Shown here: one piece after another, positions 60,401 through 64,000 of the stretch
Layout of the letters: each line of letters begins with the position of its first letter
How positions within the stretch are numbered: the stretch's first letter is position 1
Assembly: GCA_038198775.1 (NCBI GenBank)
Contig: JBBPZV010000044.1
Coordinates: 247,105-311,104 of the forward strand
From: JACCYJ01 sp038198775
GTDB lineage: Bacteria > Actinomycetota > Actinomycetes > Propionibacteriales > Nocardioidaceae
Direction: 5' to 3'
DNA length: 64,000 nucleotides
Translations under genes and position numbers: made by a program
Notes under the pieces: model-generated
What the model was told of the DNA's origin: nothing
The model's input: only the letters and a program-made list of their open reading frames with translations
The model's database searches: none

Positions 60401-60487
60401 GACCCGCTTGACAAGATTCTTCGGAGGGCCATTCTCGAGCATTTTGAGCGCTCTTCGGAAGGACTCGCGGTGCCAGTCGTTGCTCAT
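57446..60487 (-). CDS. Z1 domain SF2-helicase-like protein
   Basis: 1,013 residues from ATG 60487; a TTG at 60517 would overlap DUF4420. N-terminal region, then Walker A GYVQSGKTANF (about 190-200), Walker B-like LIIDDESDQAS (about 352-362) and YTATPFANVF (about 405-414). The Z1 domain follows with GGAKLSRGFTVEGLTVTYF and TQMGRWFGFRDGYQDLVRLY. The C-terminus is acidic. Z1 proteins are predicted ATP-dependent DNA remodellers of MutL-associated restriction systems. Last gene of the operon, 10 nt after DUF4420. Confidence 0.9.
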   Translation of the reverse strand: MSNDWHRESFRRALKMLENGPPKNLVKRVGPDAEDRGETVAAADLTVLIETAEAPDPFLTALGLQVHKWDAELATTEWTEGTAPSTQARRDVICSKLGLDPAGAAVLLDRRPLFVDETVVISAPWQRWYTAERAASHEFYWPRYRDFLLSTRGWAEENVSALDIATTSIVERLADPTRVEAHQSKGLVVGYVQSGKTANFTGVVAKGIDAGYRLVIVMTGTIEMLRAQTQRRMDMELVGQQNILGDFTPEQAITEKLDYQDDPAWQAGGFIDLGDDPIESEIHRLTTHKRDYQKQFKSLKIERFDMAKPLFDPTNLFGAAARLVITKKNSTVLRKLVSDLKANKNAFKEIPVLIIDDESDQASVNTVDPEKVRAAKAAGKEIKERRAINERIADMLCLMPRSQYVGYTATPFANVFVDPSDEQGIYPKDFVISLRRPPDYMGVEDFHDLAAESEDDEASPTPMTSNSDAHVRDLVASEDPDDQADRDAELARAIDMFVLTGACKLYRADQPSHPGFRHHTMLVHESVRTADQKNLASAVQTLWNAAAYSTPAGASRLRALYDGDVLPVSEARRELGAPAPPEFEELKPWIAKAIARITEHNKNPVIVVNSDKEIAQQQLDFDRNETWRILVGGAKLSRGFTVEGLTVTYFRRAVTMSDSLTQMGRWFGFRDGYQDLVRLYIDRNAKFGKNRIDLYKAFEAIARDEAAFREQLAMYAEWDGDKPRVLPSQIPPLVSQHLPWLKPTARNKMFNAALEEQSEQFFTPVGYPNHVDDQYANLEQWRSMLTSTSDVRPFPAAGQARLEAYTGIAGAGDILELVGGLKWMYFYGPRSVTPKLNYYRRLATSPELPLRDFLVVLPQPGEKLASIEHVGTRHIINRDRRARGGQVVPKFGEITDPKHRRFVQPLLTATRPEDHPLADLWAADRGVMLVYLVKEADPTFDAKPKPKLAANHPEHGLIVCFSLYLPHPAVGDDNVVRFRVLYGDDESVAAVDAPEDAADAEESPDFGAAAAPG

Positions 60488-60497
60488 CGGCTTATGC

Positions 60498-61484
60498 TCA
60501 TGAGTTCGCGACTCCAAGGATCGTCACAGGGAACAAGGGCTGCGCGGCAGTGAAGCCATCGAGGTCGAGCCGGTAGTTCAAGTCTACAATTCGCTCCGAG
60601 AGGGGCACGGCCGCGTGAATACGTTCAGCGGTCAAAGCAGGGAAGCCGTCGTCGACGAGGTGAAACTCGGGCACGGTGCGCAGCGTCCACCGTGACTGGT
60701 AGAGGTCTGCATGCCGGGACTGCCAGCCCGCGCTCGCAAGGCCCGAATCAATAATGCCTGCGGGCGTAGCTGGCAGAACACGCGCGGCGCCGGCGAGCTC
60801 CGACAATGTCGCGCCGGGTCCGTCCCCAGCCGCGGTGATCTGTATCGACAACAGGTAGAGATCCCGGCCCGGCGTGGGTACGAGCTGCGTCGCGCTGCCG
60901 ATCCAGTGGCGCCGGTGCTCCGACATCGTGGTCTTGACTTCAAGGTCGGAGCCCGGGAGTCCGAAGTCGTGCTCCTCGCGGTCGGGGCCACGCCAGGCGG
61001 TAACAGCGGCAGCGGGCGCCGTGTGTCCGGCAAGGCTCAGCAGGACCGCGAGTTCGCCGAAGAGGCCGACTTGCTTGTCGTGAGACAGACCGCCACGGCC
61101 CGCGAGAATGTCGCCAAGTCCGGAAAGGACGGCTTCGACGGCGTCGGTGAAGCTCTCACCCGCCAGCTGAATCCTGTCCGCAACGGCGCACAGGACCGGG
61201 TACACCTCGCCGAGGTTGTCGTCGAACGTGACGTCTAGACGATGCCACATCGCGCCCTCGTGGTGCTGCAGGTCGTACGCGAGGTTCGCCCGGTCGAGTA
61301 GGTTCGGACCGCGCGTCTCACGGTGGACTTGCACGAGCAGGCTCAACTGGCGGTGCTGTGGTGCAATCTGGATGCGCGCCGGCGGCGTCCCATCTATCAC
61401 GAGAACGCCGTTGACGCCCTGCTCCTGATAAGCCTCGATGGCCTGCAGGGTCGCGTGCCGTGCCACGCGCGCAGGGCCGGTCAT
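60498..61484 (-). CDS. PD-(D/E)XK motif protein (DUF4420)
   Basis: 328 residues from ATG 61484, overlapping the small ORF stop (ATGA). The nuclease core reads VGLFGELAVLLSL (with the helix-A Glu), then HDFGLPGSDLEVKTTMSEHRRHW, where D, E and K form the catalytic triad. This is the DUF4420 restriction-endonuclease-fold family, usually beside Z1 and a GHKL ATPase. Expected role: DNA cleavage when the ATPases license it. All catalytic residues are present. Confidence 0.88.
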   Translation of the reverse strand: MTGPARVARHATLQAIEAYQEQGVNGVLVIDGTPPARIQIAPQHRQLSLLVQVHRETRGPNLLDRANLAYDLQHHEGAMWHRLDVTFDDNLGEVYPVLCAVADRIQLAGESFTDAVEAVLSGLGDILAGRGGLSHDKQVGLFGELAVLLSLAGHTAPAAAVTAWRGPDREEHDFGLPGSDLEVKTTMSEHRRHWIGSATQLVPTPGRDLYLLSIQITAAGDGPGATLSELAGAARVLPATPAGIIDSGLASAGWQSRHADLYQSRWTLRTVPEFHLVDDGFPALTAERIHAAVPLSERIVDLNYRLDLDGFTAAQPLFPVTILGVANS

Positions 61485-61627
61485 GCGTCCCAATCGGCAG
61501 CTGCGGCGTGCGCGGCTGCCGTGAGTATGTCGTTCCAAAACACTCGGTCCTCGCCTGGCCGCTTATGGCCGCGGCGTACCCGGATGACCCAGAGTGACGA
61601 ATGCCGGTGCACGGCGTCACTCACCAT
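61481..61627 (-). CDS. 48-residue small protein repeating the MutL-like C-terminal tail
   Basis: ATG 61627 (or GTG 61624), preceded by GGAGG at 4 or 7 nt. It overlaps the MutL-like stop by 11 nt and the DUF4420 start by 4 nt, filling the gap exactly. The C-terminal RVFWNDILTAAAHAAA closely matches the MutL-like C-terminus VALWDEILTAAADAEY. Nucleotide differences in the matched block fall mostly at third positions (ATC/ATA, CTG/CTC, GCT/GCC, GCC/GCG), which suggests selection on the peptide. N-terminal part basic (VIRVRRGHKRPG). Function unknown; perhaps a competing docking peptide. Confidence 0.65.
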   Translation of the reverse strand: MVSDAVHRHSSLWVIRVRRGHKRPGEDRVFWNDILTAAAHAAAADWDA

Positions 61628-63140
61628 GGAACCTCCGATATTCGGCGTCGGCAGCTGCCGTCAGGATCTCGTCCCAGAGGGCTACGTTGTCCTTATCCTT
61701 CGCGCCGAACGCCATTCCCCTAAATATGTCCTCATAGAGGAGGAAAAGCAGCGTCTTGATCAGCGGTGCGTCGTTCGCTCCCGCTGTCTTGCCTAGCAGG
61801 ACGGCTTCTCGGTAACGTGCGTTCAAGAGCAGAACGCGATTGTTACGGTCCACCTCGACAAAGCCCCAATGCGACAACGTTTGCCAGCGGATGTCCACCG
61901 GCTCTTCCCCGGACACGAACTCAAGTTCACGAGCCAACGCCTTCTTCACACGTGGCGCGAGGCCTTTCCCGGGTGGAAGAACGGGCGTCCTCTTCCGAAC
62001 ACGCTTGTTGGCCTGCTTGAACACGTTCTCAGCGGCCCCGAGATACTCGGCGAATGTCGTACCGTCCTGGGAGTAGGCAGATTCAATTGCCCTGACCAAA
62101 TCGGCGACCATACGTACGCCTGCCTTCTCCATGGTCATCGTGAATCCGCCAAGGTGGTCTTCGATGTCGATGCATGCACGGGCAAGCTTCCGCGCCCTGG
62201 TCTCGACCGTCACGCCTCCCCATCCACCGGCCGATAAGAGCCGGTCATTGCGATAGATGTAGAAACCCTGGAGTTGCTCGGTGCTTGAGCCCGCCAGCTT
62301 GAAGTAGTGCGAGTCCGAGCCACCTGGCCAGATGTGGCAGTGCATGGGAACAGACGTTTCGCGGAACTGCGCGGTCATCGTCTTCGGAAAGCCAGCAGCC
62401 CCCGTGCGCGTGTAAGCGAATGGGTCGATGGGGTCCACGAAGAAGACAAACCCTGACTCGACCTCGTCTGCATCGAAGACGTCGAGGGCGATGCGCACCC
62501 GACCGCCTTTTAGGAGCCGGTGGAAGATAAGTCCAAGATGATGGCGCAGGTCGCTCTGCTTCCGCTCCACATAGGCGGTAGTCACGGCGGGGTCGCTGGA
62601 TTCCGGGAAAGTGCGGAGTCCGTCCCAAAGGATCATCGTTCCGCGCTTCGTCGAGAAGCCGGGCCAGGGCTGGTCGAGCATGCTCTCCACTGCTGCCGGA
62701 TCCAGCACCTCACACTCGAAGCCAGCCCCACGGCCCTCCCGCATCATCCGCCTTCCTTGCGCAGCGCCAGATCGCCGCCGAGAGAGGACCGTAAGCGACG
62801 CCGCCTGGCTGAACGATGCGGACTTGAGGCCGACTCCGAAGTGCCCCAGCGCCTCCCGAGCTTCTTTCGGCCGACCCAGTTGCATCGCGTCGTCGATTTC
62901 CTGCTCACCCATCCCGTGACCGTCATCGACAACCATGACGCGGTCGACGCGTCCGCTCTTGAGGACGAACCGGATCAGCACGATCGACGCCTTGGCGTCT
63001 ACGCCGTTGTCCACGAGGTCGGCGACTGCTGATTCAAGACTGTGATGCAGTCCGATTGCCTTCATCACCCCGGGGTTCGGGGGCACGCGCCGCACACCGA
63101 CGACCCGGAACTCATCATCGTCTGCCGCAGTGCCGTTCAT
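61617..63140 (-). CDS. MutL/MORC-like GHKL ATPase of a restriction-type defence system
   Basis: 507 residues from ATG 63140; an ORF start at 63194 is possible. GHKL (Bergerat) motifs: N-box E37 to N45 in ESAVADLVDNGVDAKA, G1 VDDGHGMG (71-78), G2 GHFGVGLKSAS (99-109), then a GTMILWDGL block. A transducer-like middle (ribosomal S5 fold expected) and a helical C-terminus end in WDEILTAAADAEYR. It resembles MutL homologues found with Z1 and DUF4420, not housekeeping mismatch repair MutL. Probably dimerises on ATP and regulates the nuclease. Confidence 0.88.
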   Translation of the reverse strand: MNGTAADDDEFRVVGVRRVPPNPGVMKAIGLHHSLESAVADLVDNGVDAKASIVLIRFVLKSGRVDRVMVVDDGHGMGEQEIDDAMQLGRPKEAREALGHFGVGLKSASFSQAASLTVLSRRRSGAAQGRRMMREGRGAGFECEVLDPAAVESMLDQPWPGFSTKRGTMILWDGLRTFPESSDPAVTTAYVERKQSDLRHHLGLIFHRLLKGGRVRIALDVFDADEVESGFVFFVDPIDPFAYTRTGAAGFPKTMTAQFRETSVPMHCHIWPGGSDSHYFKLAGSSTEQLQGFYIYRNDRLLSAGGWGGVTVETRARKLARACIDIEDHLGGFTMTMEKAGVRMVADLVRAIESAYSQDGTTFAEYLGAAENVFKQANKRVRKRTPVLPPGKGLAPRVKKALARELEFVSGEEPVDIRWQTLSHWGFVEVDRNNRVLLLNARYREAVLLGKTAGANDAPLIKTLLFLLYEDIFRGMAFGAKDKDNVALWDEILTAAADAEYRRFHGE

Positions 63141-64000
63141 ACGCACTCTCGGCGCACACTCGGTCGAGCCGGCTCGCGGTGCGACAGACGCCAAAGCCTC
63201 AGCAGGCCGAGATCGGCGGGCTGCCGCTCCGCAGGCCCGTCGGACTGATGTCCGTTATGCGGGCGGAACCACAACATGGGTCGATTCTCGCACGCCGTCG
63301 CACGTTTTGGGCGCGAGCGCCTTCCGGCCGAGCGGGTGCCACGAGCGCATCGACTGCATGCGTCGCGCGTGCCATCGGCGCTTCGCGTTCGGTGAAGGCT
63401 TTGAACCACGGCGAGCCCTGGCCGCGTTCGAGGTGACCGCCCGGCCGCCTCGCAGAAGGTAGCAGTTTGGGTCTCGTGCCGGTTGGTCGATGGCGCGATC
63501 TCGTAGTATCACAGTGGAGGTTTTGGACGAGCGCGTGACCAGCCCCAGCGCGGAGGAGAGCTGGACGACCTGGCCAACGGTCAGCCCAGAGGCGTCCTAC
63601 TTCCCCAGGGCCTTCAGCCTTCGAGAGACGGTGCCAGCAAAGCGATCAGCTGGTCGAACTCCAGCCACGCCTGTCGTACGGTGCCCTCTAAGTTTGGTGA
63701 CCGCTCGCACGACCCCGAAACCACACGACCCGTTCGAGCAACGGTGGGACTCGACGCTGGCAGCCGCACTTTCCGGTGCGCGAACCACGGTTCCGAAGGG
63801 CACAGCGAACGAATGCCGCGTCGTAGGCGGTGCCGCCGAATCGCGGACGCCTGGCTTAGGCCCCGGTCATTCATGACGGTGGGCGGATCGGTGGGTGGGG
63901 GGCTTGATCGTTGTGGCGGTTGTGCGCGCTTACCTTGGGTATGACGTTGCGCCGGCTGGCGCTGCCGGGCTGCGGTTCTCCGGGGTCCTCGGTGGTGGGC
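63141..64000. other. 860-bp region upstream of the defence operon, no supported gene
   Basis: All frames are short. A minus-strand frame stays open between stops at 63199-63201 and 63646-63648 and reads in part SPWFKAFTEREAPMARATHAVDALVAP, but it lacks an early start codon. Another minus frame ends in RQAWLEFDQLIALLAPSLEG near 63614-63680. Neither matches a family that I know. It may hold gene remnants, the operon promoter, or the end of a partner gene whose body is outside. Confidence 0.4.

Larger units (their letters stand above)
54681..64000. mobile_element. Integrative genomic island at tRNA-Arg, right end outside window
   Basis: Directly after tRNA-Arg lie an integrase and excisionase-like gene, both on the minus strand, followed by genes unrelated to the conserved Rv-like backbone and visibly less GC-rich stretches (for example 58.6-59.9 kb). 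No second copy of the tRNA 3' end was found up to 64,000 by eye. The island therefore continues beyond the window. An AGCGCT-GACC-AGCGCT repeat lies at about 54705-54721, between tRNA and integrase. Confidence 0.8.

Noticed and set aside
63255..63512. Possible Vsr-like endonuclease start (RRMQSMRS resembles the Vsr N-terminus)
   Set aside because: The downstream Vsr motifs are absent and the frame ends 31 codons later; similarity is limited to a few residues.
54681..64000. Second attachment site for the island
   Set aside because: Only chance short matches such as GAGCGCG near 63529 were found; no copy of the tRNA-Arg 3' end is visible.

Overview
The window is high-GC DNA from an actinobacterium (class Actinomycetes). 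Evidence: a WhiB-family Fe-S regulator, MarP-type protease, PonA2-type penicillin-binding protein with a PASTA domain, GuaB1, an in-frame internal start in aspartokinase, and a gene order that follows the Mycobacterium tuberculosis Rv3654c-Rv3683 and Rv3708c-Rv3721c blocks closely (synteny recalled from memory, not searched). The genus cannot be fixed from sequence alone.

Layout. 1-5.2 kb: a minus-strand Tad/Flp pilus-type operon (Ssd, TadA, TadB, TadC, DUF4244, TadE-like, Rv3654c-like). 5.3-13.7 kb: HAD hydrolase, two methyltransferases, a lipoprotein, GuaB1, then acetate uptake and acetyl-CoA synthetase. 13.8-21.8 kb: a 1,199-residue cyclase/ATPase/TPR regulator, the coupled nth-thioredoxin-Nudix-marP operon, and divergent crp. 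21.8-31.7 kb: MBL hydrolase, Nudix, RidA, DUF4177, two Get3/ArsA-type ATPases, WhiB4-like regulator, PonA2-like PBP, YqeY, metallophosphoesterase and tRNA-Pro. 31.8-36.4 kb: MazEF-like module, a two-subunit 3-oxoacid CoA-transferase, asd and ask. 36.4-40.2 kb: DUF5063, recR, ybaB, dnaX, SRP RNA and tRNA-Ser. 40.2-54.6 kb: mixed housekeeping genes including a K+/H+ antiporter, tRNA adenosine deaminase, upp, transhydrogenase, menB and a MarR/MFS pair, plus two disrupted genes.

54.6-64 kb: an integrated island next to tRNA-Arg(ACG). It has a tyrosine integrase, an excisionase-like gene, a control region with phased GTGAGCC repeats, two small genes, and a minus-strand operon MutL/MORC-like GHKL ATPase - small ORF - PD-(D/E)XK (DUF4420) - Z1 helicase-like protein. 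This matches the predicted MutL-associated restriction/defence neighbourhood. The small ORF (61481-61627) repeats the C-terminal tail of the MutL-like protein and seems undescribed. No methylase, Vsr or AIPR gene is visible; the island runs past the window end.

Regulation. At least 17 operon-leading genes have a TANNNT -10 hexamer 5-8 nt (mostly 7) before the start codon, implying widespread leaderless transcription. This pattern was used to choose several start codons. Inside operons, genes are joined by GTGA, ATGA or TGATG overlaps.
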